In this document: in pieces, positions 43,891 through 51,740 of the stretch
How positions within the stretch are numbered: the first letter of the stretch is position 1
How the letters are laid out: each line of letters begins with the position of its first letter
Assembly: GCA_934433485.1 (NCBI GenBank)
Contig: CAKRZR010000003.1
Coordinates: forward strand, 152,898-216,897
Length of the DNA stretch: 64,000 nucleotides
Source: an uncultured Eubacteriales bacterium
Lineage (GTDB): Bacteria; Bacillota; Clostridia; Oscillospirales; CAG-272
Direction of reading: 5' to 3'
The notes under the pieces: generated by a model
Seen by the model: only the letters and a program-made list of their open reading frames with translations
Databases searched by the model: none
What the model was told of the DNA's origin: nothing
Translations under genes and position numbers: made by a program

Positions 43891-43909
43891 GTTTTGTTCT
43901 CCTAAAAAT

Positions 43910-44050
43910 GCAAAAAAACTGCGCGACAAAACAAAAGCACAGTTTTCTCCGTAGTTTTGATTTGTTCACCGATTGTAACCATGGTGAAGCAGTGAGGATG
44001 GTTACGAACTCACTTTATATAAAGGCAGGTGTCGCCATCCGCCGTTTTCA
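43910..44050 (-). promoter_or_regulatory. Structured, interlocked-helix leader of queT: candidate preQ1 riboswitch
   Basis: The RNA (minus strand, 44050 down) contains three perfect helices in interlocked order: AGTGAG (44014-44009) with CTCACT (43996-43991); GTAACCAT (44005-43998) with ATGGTTAC (43982-43975); TTCACC (43988-43983) with GGTGAA (43970-43965). An alternative pairing GGATGG (44040-44035) with CCATCC (44001-43996) competes. Then AAACTGTGC/GCGCAGTTT plus seven Ts forms a terminator at 43950-43914, just before the RBS. Ligand preQ1 is inferred from the gene. Confidence 0.55.
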
Positions 44051-44056
44051 GGATAT

Positions 44057-44085
44057 AGTATACCACACGTGCGACGGTTTGTAAA
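44057..44085 (-). promoter_or_regulatory. Promoter of queT
   Basis: TTTACA (complement of 44080-44085), 17 bp, TATACT (complement of 44057-44062). Confidence 0.8.
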
Positions 44086-44100
44086 GGGGACAGTTTGCAC

Positions 44101-44134
44101 AAAAAGGAGAGCCGCAGGCGCAGCTCTCCTTTTT
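44101..44134. terminator. Intrinsic terminator of the phosphodiester glycosidase gene
   Basis: AAAAAGGAGAGC (44101-44112) pairs perfectly with GCTCTCCTTTTT (44123-44134). Confidence 0.9.
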
Positions 44135-44138
44135 CCGT

Positions 44139-45254
44139 TTATTCCGCGCTCGGCATGACCACAAAGGCGTTGTTGATCCAGCGTTCGTGTCCGAGGCAGG
44201 GCTTGTTGATGTAGGTTTCGTTATAGACCATCGCCGTGGAGCTGCCGCCGTCGAGCATGGCAGCGTTGATGGCACCCTCCGCGAGCATGACCTCTTGCAG
44301 CACATCGAGGTCGCAGCCGATACTCCAGTCGACCTGTCTGCCGTCAATGACGAGGAAAAGAAACTCTCCCGTTTCCCGTTGTCCGATAGCGGTACGAGGC
44401 GCGATTCCCCAGCCGCCGGTGCCGTTTTTGATCATCCCCTCGCCGTTGACGACCAGAAACGGAGCGAACGATACGCAGGAGACGATGTTGTTCGTCAGCG
44501 CCCATTCCGCGGTACAGTGGCGAAGAACGAGCGCGCCGTCCGCATTGATGCCGATCATGTTGTACACATCCGTGTTGTTCGCGACGTAAGGATAAACCAG
44601 CTCGCTGTTCTCAATGAGCAGTCCCGCAGGCATGCCGCCGTTGGAATCGTAATTCGCGCCGTCCTGGAAGCCGCCGCCGTTGATGCCCGCGACCGCGCCG
44701 CTGTTTTTCGTCATCGTCATCACGTTTTCGCCGCAGGTGTACTGCTTGGAGGTGTCCACGAGCTTGACGCGCATCGGATCCTCGATGAGCATCACATAGC
44801 CGCGCCAGCCGGAGCCGCTGACCTCCTTCAGATACAGTCCATCCTCCAGGAACGTGTAGCCCTCGTCCTCATAGGTCGGCTCGGTTTCCGCGGGTTCCGT
44901 TTCCGGCGGCTCCGTCTCCACCGTTTCCGATTCCAGCGCGGCGGGCTTGGTCTCGACCGTTTCCTCTTTGCTGAAATTCAAAATGATCGAATCGTGCGCG
45001 GAGTCGTCGACGGTGTTTTCCTCTATGATCCGGTTGATGGTTTCCTCCGGAATGAACATGGTCGCCAGGTATTTGTGGGAAAACGTGCGCATCGCGGAGC
45101 AGACCCAGATGTTCTGCAGCTTCTCGGACGCGCCGCATACCACGAGGATATAGAAGCATAAAATGAGCGCCGTAAGCATAACAGTAAGCGTACAGATCAC
45201 GGCGGAAACTGTGCGCAAGGCGGATTCTTTCTTTTTCACACGGGATTGTTGCAA
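44139..45254 (-). CDS. Membrane-anchored phosphodiester glycosidase (NAGPA-like)
   Basis: 371 residues with a TTG start at 45254; AGAGGG lies 8 bases upstream and no ATG is available downstream of the promoter. One N-terminal membrane helix (VMLTALILCFYILVVCG), a Glu/Thr/Pro-rich linker, then the NAGPA domain (about 160-370) with GINGGGF, APRTAIGQ, FLVIDGRQ and AAMLDGGSSTAMVY motifs. Homologues remove GlcNAc phosphodiesters in animals; bacterial members act outside the cell on surface polymers. It is expressed alone, with its own promoter and terminator. Confidence 0.85.
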   Translation of the reverse strand: MQQSRVKKKESALRTVSAVICTLTVMLTALILCFYILVVCGASEKLQNIWVCSAMRTFSHKYLATMFIPEETINRIIEENTVDDSAHDSIILNFSKEETVETKPAALESETVETEPPETEPAETEPTYEDEGYTFLEDGLYLKEVSGSGWRGYVMLIEDPMRVKLVDTSKQYTCGENVMTMTKNSGAVAGINGGGFQDGANYDSNGGMPAGLLIENSELVYPYVANNTDVYNMIGINADGALVLRHCTAEWALTNNIVSCVSFAPFLVVNGEGMIKNGTGGWGIAPRTAIGQRETGEFLFLVIDGRQVDWSIGCDLDVLQEVMLAEGAINAAMLDGGSSTAMVYNETYINKPCLGHERWINNAFVVMPSAE

Positions 45255-45369
45255 TTTCGTAGCCCTCTGAACGTTATTTTCTACCGAATAAGACGTTTTC
45301 CGCGCGAAAATGTTCCCGGAATCCGGAAAAGTTTTTCCATGCCACGAAAGACGTACACAGGAGAGTTGT

Positions 45370-45398
45370 AGTATACCGGATTTTGCGGCAATTTGCAA
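45370..45398 (-). promoter_or_regulatory. Promoter of the NAGPA-like gene
   Basis: TTGCAA (complement of 45393-45398), 17 bp, TATACT (complement of 45370-45375). Confidence 0.8.
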
Positions 45399-45501
45399 GG
45401 GGGTTGTGAGATATGTGCGGTAAAAATTTCGTGAATACAACTATACACCGCGCGCGTTTTTGAGCATTTCATCCAACACTGTCAAATAAGGAGCGCGATT
45501 T

Positions 45502-46830
45502 ATGGATTTTTCGCCATTTTCGTTTCTTGCGTCGTTTTTTTGCGGCATATGGACCCCGGCGATGCTCCTTTTTTCGGGGATCGTGCTCGCGCTCGGCATA
45601 CGGCTGTGGAAGCTCTGCTCCCCGCGCCGTTTTTTCCGCACCCTCTGCGACATACCGCCGGGATCCAGGGTCACACCGTTTCGCGCGGTCACGATGGCAC
45701 TTGCCGGAACGCTTGGCGTCGGGAACATCACGGGCGTATCGGCGGCGATCGTTCAGGGCGGACCGGGTGCCGTATTCTGGATGTGGGTCGGTGCTGTGCT
45801 GTCGCTTTCCGTGAAATACGGCGAGGTCGCGCTGGCGGTACGCTATCGACATGACACACGGAACGGCTATGTCGGCGGCACCATGTACACAATGCGGGAC
45901 GGCTATGGAAAAACACGGCTGGGCGGACTGTTTGCCATCCTCTGCGTCGCCAACGCCTTTGTCACCGGAAATCTCCTGCAATCGAACGCCGCCGCGTGTG
46001 TGCTCGCTCCCCTGCCGCGCTGGAGCTGCGGACTTTTCCTCGTTGTCCTCATCCTGCTCGCCCTATTCTGCGGAATCCACAGGCTGTCGGAGATCACGCT
46101 GCGGCTGATCCCTGCGCTGTGCGCCGTTTACATCATCGCCTCCCTTGCCGTGATCGGCTCGCACATCGCGTATCTGCCGGAGATTTTTACCGATATTGTG
46201 CGCTGTGCGTTTTCGACCAAAGCGGTCGCCGGCGGCGCTGTCGGCTGGACGGTACGGGAGGCGGTGCGGTTCGGGGTCACGCGCGGGATCTTCTCCAATG
46301 AAGCTGGCTGCGGCACCTCTCCTACCTCTCACGCGACCGCGGACACAAAGTCGCCCCATCACCAGGGGATCTACGGCATTTTCGAGGTATTTTGCGACAC
46401 GCTCGTTCTCTGCACGCTGACGGCGTTTGTCCTCCTCATCGCCGAACGGGAATACGGGATCCTGTCCTGGGGCGGCGACGCCATGACCCTCTTAGCATTC
46501 GGTCTCTACGGCGGGAAATTCCTGTACGTGGTGCTGGCGGTCTCCGTCGTGCTGTTTGCGTACGCCACGATTCTGGCGCAGCTCTACTATGGGGACACGG
46601 CAATCCGGTATTTCGGCGAACACAAATGGGCGCGGCGTGCCTTTGTCGCAGCCATGCTCTGCGTAACGATGGCAGGTGCGGTGACGGACGCGGCGGTGCT
46701 GTGGCGGATCGCGGATGGACTGGTGTGCGTCATGACCACGGTGAACACCGCGTTTTTGCTCGGCAGACGGTGGGAAATCCGCGAGATCGCGTGCACGGGA
46801 CTGTCGGAGACAAAGGAAAAAGCCGGGTGA
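45502..46830 (+). CDS. Sodium:alanine symporter (AGCS family)
   Basis: 442 residues, about ten membrane helices. AGCS signatures: GTLGVGNITGVSAAIVQGGP, WMWVGAVLSLSVKYGEVALA, GVTRGIFSNEAGCGTSP. It imports alanine or glycine with Na+ at the cytoplasmic membrane. The ATG follows AAGGAGCG. The C-terminal end is shorter than some members. It stands alone between the NAGPA-like gene and the convergent mpg gene. Confidence 0.92.
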   Translation: MDFSPFSFLASFFCGIWTPAMLLFSGIVLALGIRLWKLCSPRRFFRTLCDIPPGSRVTPFRAVTMALAGTLGVGNITGVSAAIVQGGPGAVFWMWVGAVLSLSVKYGEVALAVRYRHDTRNGYVGGTMYTMRDGYGKTRLGGLFAILCVANAFVTGNLLQSNAAACVLAPLPRWSCGLFLVVLILLALFCGIHRLSEITLRLIPALCAVYIIASLAVIGSHIAYLPEIFTDIVRCAFSTKAVAGGAVGWTVREAVRFGVTRGIFSNEAGCGTSPTSHATADTKSPHHQGIYGIFEVFCDTLVLCTLTAFVLLIAEREYGILSWGGDAMTLLAFGLYGGKFLYVVLAVSVVLFAYATILAQLYYGDTAIRYFGEHKWARRAFVAAMLCVTMAGAVTDAAVLWRIADGLVCVMTTVNTAFLLGRRWEIREIACTGLSETKEKAG

Positions 46831-46846
46831 ATGGGTTCTCCCGGCT
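46821..46846. terminator. Terminator at the end of the alanine symporter gene
   Basis: AGCCGGG (46821-46827) pairs with CCCGGCT (46840-46846), followed by GATTCTGTTATTT; the stop codon is within the hairpin. Confidence 0.65.
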
Positions 46847-46853
46847 GATTCTG

Positions 46854-47477
46854 TTATTTCCGTATCGCAAACCGCCATGGGCGGTCGCGATCCTCCCCGG
46901 CGTAATCGATGCCGACGCGCGGGGATGCCGTATAGTCCGGCGCATCTCCTGTGTCCGTGATCCAGAGCCGGTTCGGCGCGGTCGGTTCCGTGAGCGATAT
47001 GCCGTTCCACGCACGGGTGATGCCAATGACGCTGCATACCTTGCCGGGACCGTCCGCCAGCTTTTCGATACGCGGCGGCGTCGGCTTTTTCGCGCGTGTG
47101 TTTGCCCGCCAGTTTTCATAGAACAGCGGAAGATTGCCGCTTGGTAATATGCCGCGGATGAGCACCGCCTGGGGATCGTCCTCTTTTGAAGCGGTCACGT
47201 TCAGGCACGCGTACAGACCGTAAATCAGGTACACATATGCGTATCCGCCGGGCAGGTACATCGTTTCGGTGCGCGCCGTTCTCCGTCCGCCGTACGCGTG
47301 AGAGGCGCGATCCGTCACGCCGCAGTACGCCTCGGTTTCCGTGATGATCCCGGAAAGCGTGCCAAGCGGCGTTTCCGCACAAAGCCGTTTGCCGAGCAGG
47401 GCGATCGCCAGCGCCACCGCGTCCGTTTCATAGAACGCGCGCGGAAGCGTCGGCTCATGGCGTACAGGCTCAGTCAA
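46854..47477 (-). CDS. 3-methyladenine DNA glycosylase (AAG/Mpg type)
   Basis: 207 residues. Family motifs are AIALLGKRLCAETP, GIITETEAYCGVTDRASHAY (catalytic Glu), MYLPGGYAYVYLIYGLYACLNVT and the late GPGKVCSVIGIT. It excises alkylated purines in base excision repair. Its start overlaps the end of the ABM gene by 8 bases. LexA is three genes upstream in the same direction but has its own promoter. Confidence 0.92.
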   Translation of the reverse strand: MTEPVRHEPTLPRAFYETDAVALAIALLGKRLCAETPLGTLSGIITETEAYCGVTDRASHAYGGRRTARTETMYLPGGYAYVYLIYGLYACLNVTASKEDDPQAVLIRGILPSGNLPLFYENWRANTRAKKPTPPRIEKLADGPGKVCSVIGITRAWNGISLTEPTAPNRLWITDTGDAPDYTASPRVGIDYAGEDRDRPWRFAIRK

Positions 47478-47763
47478 AGGCGATCGGCGTGGTATGGACG
47501 GAGGAACGCGGGGTCGCCATCATCGGCGCCACGGCGTCGCGCCATACCTTGTAATGATGCGTTTCCTTATGGGCAGCGGCGGCGGCTTCGTCCACGTAGA
47601 CCTCATAGAGATAGAACTTGTTCGGATCGTTCCGGTCGCGCAGCACGTCAAAGCGCACGTTGCCCGGCTCCCTACGGGAGTTGACGTGATTGTAGCGGGT
47701 AGCGTCCACGAACGCGGAGATGCACTCCGGCTTTACATCCACGGTTACAACGGTTGCAATCAT
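47470..47763 (-). CDS. ABM-domain monooxygenase-like protein
   Basis: 97 residues, a single antibiotic biosynthesis monooxygenase-like ferredoxin fold: KPECISAFVDATRYNHVNSR, NVRFDVLRDRNDPNKFYLYE and ETHHYKVWRD resemble the LsrG/YgiN group. Many act as cofactor-free monooxygenases or isomerases. The ATG has AGGAG 6 bases upstream; the preceding GTG is an alternative. It lies 15 bases after the VOC gene and overlaps mpg. Confidence 0.87.
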   Translation of the reverse strand: MIATVVTVDVKPECISAFVDATRYNHVNSRREPGNVRFDVLRDRNDPNKFYLYEVYVDEAAAAAHKETHHYKVWRDAVAPMMATPRSSVHTTPIAFD

Positions 47764-47778
47764 CACTCTCTCCTCCGC

Positions 47779-48183
47779 TCACAGAATCTTGAAAAATTCC
47801 AGTTCTTCTCCGGACGGGCCGTATACGAACGCGCAGTTGAGAGTCAGCTTCACCGGATGGGAATCCAGCGGCACCACCTTCGGCGCGGTTTTCGGCTTGG
47901 CGCCGGCGGCAATCGCGGTGTTGTACGCGGCGTCCACGTCGTCGACCTTCATGGCGTAGTGGATATATCTGCCCTCGCCAACCTCTTCCGGACCGCCCGC
48001 GAACAGTTCCAAGATGGAGCCGTCGCCCATATCGAGCATCGCGATTCTGCCGTCGCCTTCGCCCCACATGGTGAAGAACTTCATCCCGAGTCCCTCGGTG
48101 AAGAACTTGAAGGATTCTTCAAAGTTATGCGCCTTCAATGCGACGTGGTGAAAGCCCATACCGGCTACGATTTCGTTTGCCAT
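47779..48183 (-). CDS. VOC-family (glyoxalase/bleomycin resistance) protein
   Basis: 134 residues with the paired beta-alpha-beta-beta-beta modules: GMGFHHVALKAHNFEESFKF and HYAMKVDDVDAAYNTAIAAG supply the two metal-site histidines, and the GEELEFFKIL end carries the usual Glu. Such proteins include glyoxalase I and dioxygenases. Operon with the ABM protein suggests joint handling of one small reactive molecule, but there is no direct clue. Confidence 0.87.
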   Translation of the reverse strand: MANEIVAGMGFHHVALKAHNFEESFKFFTEGLGMKFFTMWGEGDGRIAMLDMGDGSILELFAGGPEEVGEGRYIHYAMKVDDVDAAYNTAIAAGAKPKTAPKVVPLDSHPVKLTLNCAFVYGPSGEELEFFKIL

Positions 48184-48241
48184 TTTTCTGTACTCCTTAA
48201 TATGTAGATTTTTCCGGACTGCGCCGGAGGTTGCATTTCTC

Positions 48242-48856
48242 TCAATAATACCGCACGCTGGAGATCACTTTGCCGAGGATCGTGACTTCCTCCACAACGA
48301 TCGGTTCCATGGCGGAATTGCGCGGCTGGAGACGGTAGTGTCCGTTTTCCTTATAGAATTCCTTGACCGTCGCGGAATCGTCCACAAGCGCTACCACGAT
48401 GTCTCCGTTTTCCGCGGACTGGGTACGTTCCACGATCACAATGTCGCCCTCCAGAATGCCCGCTTCGATCATGCTGGTGCCGCGGACGCGTAGGGCGAAA
48501 AGATCGGACTCGCAGGTATGCCCCTCGCCTGCCGGATAGCAGAGATACCCGTCCAGGTTCTCGACCGCCAGAATCGGCAGACCGGCTGTGACCTTGCCTA
48601 CGATCGGCACGCGCACAGAGGGCATTTCGGGATTGACCGCGTTGTCCTCGTCGATGCGCAGCGTGCGGCTCTTTCCGGTTTCCTTATGGATATATCCTTT
48701 GCGCTCCAGCCGTTCGAGATACGTATGTACCGTCGAGGTGCTCTTGATGTCCAGCGCGGTGCGGATATCGCGGATCGAGGGGGAATAGCCGTTCTTGCGA
48801 AGATTGGTCTTGATGAAATCGAAAATCATCTGCTCCTTTGGCGTTAAGGTATTCAT
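48242..48856 (-). CDS. lexA: LexA SOS repressor
   Basis: 204 residues from MNTLTPKEQMIFDF; GGAG is 7 bases upstream. Winged helix about 1-65 (GYSPSIRDIRTALDIKSTST); self-cleavage site Ala91-Gly92 in VTAGLPI; catalytic Ser128 in RGTSMIEAGI and Lys165 in SATVKEFY. It represses DNA-damage genes until RecA triggers autocleavage. A DinR-type box covers its own -35 region, indicating autoregulation. Confidence 0.96.
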   Translation of the reverse strand: MNTLTPKEQMIFDFIKTNLRKNGYSPSIRDIRTALDIKSTSTVHTYLERLERKGYIHKETGKSRTLRIDEDNAVNPEMPSVRVPIVGKVTAGLPILAVENLDGYLCYPAGEGHTCESDLFALRVRGTSMIEAGILEGDIVIVERTQSAENGDIVVALVDDSATVKEFYKENGHYRLQPRNSAMEPIVVEEVTILGKVISSVRYY

Positions 48857-48930
48857 AAAATAACTCCATTCTCTCATTGGTTTCCGGCGCGACTCCTGCT
48901 TTTTACAGGTGCACCACGCCCTATGCCTAT

Positions 48931-48969
48931 AGTATACCACATTTTTTTCGCCGTGTAAACACCTGTTCT
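48931..48969 (-). promoter_or_regulatory. lexA promoter with overlapping LexA (DinR) box
   Basis: TTTACA (complement of 48954-48959), 17 bp, TATACT (complement of 48931-48936). The complement of 48957-48969 reads AGAACAGGTGTTT, matching GAAC-N4-GTTC at 7 of 8 defined positions and covering the -35. Confidence 0.75.
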
Positions 48970-48971
48970 AA

Positions 48972-49167
48972 ACTTTTTTCAATTTTTTTTGAAAAAAGTG
49001 CGTTTTTTGCTCGATTCCACGCCGTGCTTGCCGCATAGCGTACTTTGCCCACGAGTGGCGCGTTGCTTTCTGCGCATGACAGTGGTGCAATCTGCGCAAA
49101 AGCTGGGATTCACGATTTTGGCACGGCGCGAAATTGGCGGATTTCACCACAATTTTCTGAAATTGTG
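48972..49167. other. Non-coding stretch with two perfect hairpins between lexA and pckG
   Basis: ACTTTTTTCAA (48972-48982) pairs with TTGAAAAAAGT (48989-48999), and CACAATTT (49148-49155) with AAATTGTG (49160-49167). A 71-codon open frame (48989-49204) has only a TTG start and no RBS, so I do not call it a gene. It could be a decayed element or an unannotated RNA. Confidence 0.35.
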
Positions 49168-49200
49168 TACGTGCGAACCAAAAAATTCAAAATTCTTTCC

Positions 49201-49229
49201 TTGAATTGTTATCCTCCGCCGTGTATAAT
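49201..49229 (+). promoter_or_regulatory. Promoter of pckG
   Basis: TTGAAT (49201-49206), 17 bp, TATAAT (49224-49229). Confidence 0.75.
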
Positions 49230-49275
49230 ATATCATAGAAAAAATTTTTGATTTCAGAAAAGGAGTTTTTCTACC

Positions 49276-51060
49276 ATGTCCATGACACAGAATAAATATG
49301 TTCTCAGCTGGATCGACGAAATGGCGGCTATGACGCAGCCAGAAAAGATCGTCTGGATCGACGGCAGTGAAGAACAGGCAAACGCTCTGCGCGCCGAAGC
49401 CTGCTCCACCGGCGAGATGATCAAGCTGAATGAAGAGCTTCTCCCCGGCTGCTACCTGCACCGCACCGCCATCAACGACGTAGCGCGTGTAGAGGGCAGA
49501 ACCTTTATCTGCACCTCCAAGAAGGAGGACGCGGGCAATATCAACAACTGGATGGATCCGAAGGAATGCTACGAAAAGCTCTCCAAGCTCTACAAGGGCT
49601 CCATGAAGGGCAAGACCATGTACGTCATTCCCTACTCCATGGGTATCGTAGGCTCCGATTTCGCAAAGTACGGCATCGAGCTGACCGACTCCATCTACGT
49701 TGTGCTCAACATGCTCATCATGACCCGTGTCGGCACGCAGGTTCTGGAAGCGCTCGGCGACAGCCCGGACTATGTAAAGGGTCTGCACGCAAAGGCGGAT
49801 CTCGATGAAGAAAACCGTTATATCGTCCACTTTCCGGAGGACAACACCATCTGGTCCATCAACTCCGGCTACGGCGGAAACGTGCTGCTCGGCAAGAAGT
49901 GCTTCGCGCTTCGTATCGCGTCCTACCTCGGCAGAAAAGAAGGCTGGATGGCGGAGCACATGCTCATCCTCGGCGTAGAATTCCCGAACGGCGAGATCAA
50001 GTACATCTCCGCCGCGTTCCCGTCCGCTTGCGGCAAGACCAACCTCGCCATGCTCATTCCGCCGGAAATCTACCGGAACAAGGGCTACAAGGTATGGTGC
50101 GTCGGCGACGATATCGCGTGGATCCGTATCGGCAAGGACGGCAGACTGTGGGCGATGAACCCAGAGAACGGCTTCTTCGGCGTGGCGCCCGGCACCAACG
50201 AGCACTCCAACCCGAACGCTCTTGCTACCACCAAGAAGGACACCATCTTCACGAACGTTGTACACAACCTCGATAACAACACCGTTTGGTGGGAGGGGCT
50301 TGACAACAATCCGCCGAAGAACGCCATCGACTGGAAGGGCAACCCGTGGGATTACAGAAAGTACGACAAGAAGGACAAGTCCACCTGCGGCGCGCATCCG
50401 AACTCCCGGTTCACCGCAAAGGCAACGAACTGCCCGTGCCTGTCCTCTGAATTCAACAACCCGACCGGCGTGCCGCTGTCCGCGATCGTATTCGGCGGCA
50501 GACGCGCAAAGACCGCTCCGCTGGTGTACCAGTCCTTCAACTGGCAGCACGGCACCTTCGTCGGCTCCATTATGGCTTCCGAAACGACCGCTGCCGCTTC
50601 CGGCGCTGTAGGCGTTGTCCGCCGCGACCCGATGGCAATGCGTCCGTTCACCGGCTACAACATGGGCGACTATTTCGCACACTGGCTGGAAATGGGCAAG
50701 AAGATCCCGCACGCGCCGAAGATCTTCCACGTCAACTGGTTCCGCACCGACGATGACGGCAACTTCATCTGGCCGGGCTACGGCGACAACTTCCGCGTTC
50801 TGCTCTGGATCCTCGCGCGCTGCGAAGGCACCGTGGACGCTGACGAAACCGCGATCGGTTACGTGCCGAAGCCGGAGGACATCAACGTGGAAGGTCTGGA
50901 CGGCGTTACCACCGAAACCATCCGCGAGCTCGTTTCCGTGGATCACGACAGCTGGAAGGCGGACATCGCGAACATCCGCGAATTCTACGACCTCATCGGC
51001 GAAAGAGTTCCCGCAGAGCTTCGTGCGGAGCTGGATGCCCTCGACAAGAGACTCGGCTAA
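49276..51060 (+). CDS. pckG: Phosphoenolpyruvate carboxykinase (GTP)
   Basis: 594 residues, full length for the GTP type. The P-loop-like kinase-1 motif is FPSACGKTNLAML near residue 255, with CVGDDIAWIRIGKDG for metal binding and NPENGFFGVAPGTNEHSNPN after it. It interconverts oxaloacetate and PEP with GTP/GDP; in fermenters it often runs toward oxaloacetate. RBS AAGGAG and a good promoter are present. Codon use in this gene looks unusually uniform (GGC, AAG, CCG), suggesting high expression. Confidence 0.97.
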   Translation: MSMTQNKYVLSWIDEMAAMTQPEKIVWIDGSEEQANALRAEACSTGEMIKLNEELLPGCYLHRTAINDVARVEGRTFICTSKKEDAGNINNWMDPKECYEKLSKLYKGSMKGKTMYVIPYSMGIVGSDFAKYGIELTDSIYVVLNMLIMTRVGTQVLEALGDSPDYVKGLHAKADLDEENRYIVHFPEDNTIWSINSGYGGNVLLGKKCFALRIASYLGRKEGWMAEHMLILGVEFPNGEIKYISAAFPSACGKTNLAMLIPPEIYRNKGYKVWCVGDDIAWIRIGKDGRLWAMNPENGFFGVAPGTNEHSNPNALATTKKDTIFTNVVHNLDNNTVWWEGLDNNPPKNAIDWKGNPWDYRKYDKKDKSTCGAHPNSRFTAKATNCPCLSSEFNNPTGVPLSAIVFGGRRAKTAPLVYQSFNWQHGTFVGSIMASETTAAASGAVGVVRRDPMAMRPFTGYNMGDYFAHWLEMGKKIPHAPKIFHVNWFRTDDDGNFIWPGYGDNFRVLLWILARCEGTVDADETAIGYVPKPEDINVEGLDGVTTETIRELVSVDHDSWKADIANIREFYDLIGERVPAELRAELDALDKRLG

Positions 51061-51076
51061 TCGCATAAAAAACATC

Positions 51077-51107
51077 GGAGAGACTGCCCGCGCGGTCTCT
51101 CCTTTTT
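51077..51107 (+). terminator. Intrinsic terminator of pckG
   Basis: GGAGAGAC (51077-51084) pairs with GTCTCTCC (51095-51102), then TTTTT. Confidence 0.92.
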
Positions 51108-51116
51108 CTGTACGCA

Positions 51117-51163
51117 AAACCGCCGCCGTATCGTTTGGTATTTCCGATACGACGGCGGTTTTT
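51117..51163. terminator. Second, bidirectional terminator hairpin
   Basis: AAACCGCCGCCGTATCG (51117-51133) pairs with CGATACGACGGCGGTTT (51145-51161) with one mismatch; A- and T-tracts flank it, so it can also end the minus-strand membrane protein gene. Confidence 0.85.
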
Positions 51164-51178
51164 GGTTTGTGCGGAATT

Positions 51179-51643
51179 TTATTCTTTTGCGCGGTTCTCC
51201 ATCCGTTCCGCAGCGGCATTTTTATACGACAGCAGGATGTGCGTCGGGGCGAAAATGCAGGCGAAAAGGGTCAGGAGAATCGAGCGGGTCAGAATGCCGC
51301 TTGCAAGAAAGAGCACCGACGGCAAAATCGACAGTGCCAGTGCGCGGAATACGGAGCTTTTGCGGAAGCAGACGATCCAGATAACACCGTACGCGAGCAC
51401 GCACACAGCATCGATGATCAAGTAGAGCATCCACGCGGTGGCAGACCACGGAAGAAAGCATGTGCCGGGGATCGTGAGAATCATGAAAAGAAAGCACCCG
51501 AACCGCCCGATCCGCTCCAAGATCTCGACCGTTTTGTTCTGCCAGCGATTCACAAAGCCGTCCTTACACCGCACCGCAAAAACGATATTCGGGATAAGGA
51601 TGACCAGCACGCAGAGAAACCCATAGATATTGAAGAGGGACAT
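51179..51643 (-). CDS. Small multi-pass membrane protein of unknown function
   Basis: 154 residues with about four membrane helices (YGFLCVLVILIPNIVFAV; FGCFLFMILTIPG; AWMLYLIIDAVCVLAYGVIW; LTLFACIFAPTHILLSY). The cytoplasmic loop RCKDGFVNRWQNKTVEILERIG is charged. I do not recognise a named family. The RBS is weak. The gene is monocistronic, bounded by the pckG terminators on one side and the Eis-like gene on the other. Confidence 0.7.
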   Translation of the reverse strand: MSLFNIYGFLCVLVILIPNIVFAVRCKDGFVNRWQNKTVEILERIGRFGCFLFMILTIPGTCFLPWSATAWMLYLIIDAVCVLAYGVIWIVCFRKSSVFRALALSILPSVLFLASGILTRSILLTLFACIFAPTHILLSYKNAAAERMENRAKE

Positions 51644-51740
51644 ATTACTTTCACTTTCTTTTTCATTTGATTTGCACGTATGGAATCATAAGCGACACAC
51701 GTTTACCTTATGCATCAGCGACCATACTTGACTTTGTGTA

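Noticed and set aside
48989..49204. 71-codon frame between lexA and pckG
   Set aside because: Begins only with TTG, has no RBS, and runs into the pckG -35 box; kept only as an unexplained spacer.
49144..51219. 691-codon minus-strand frame opposite pckG
   Set aside because: Shadow of a highly expressed, codon-biased pckG; lacks any RBS or recognisable domain.
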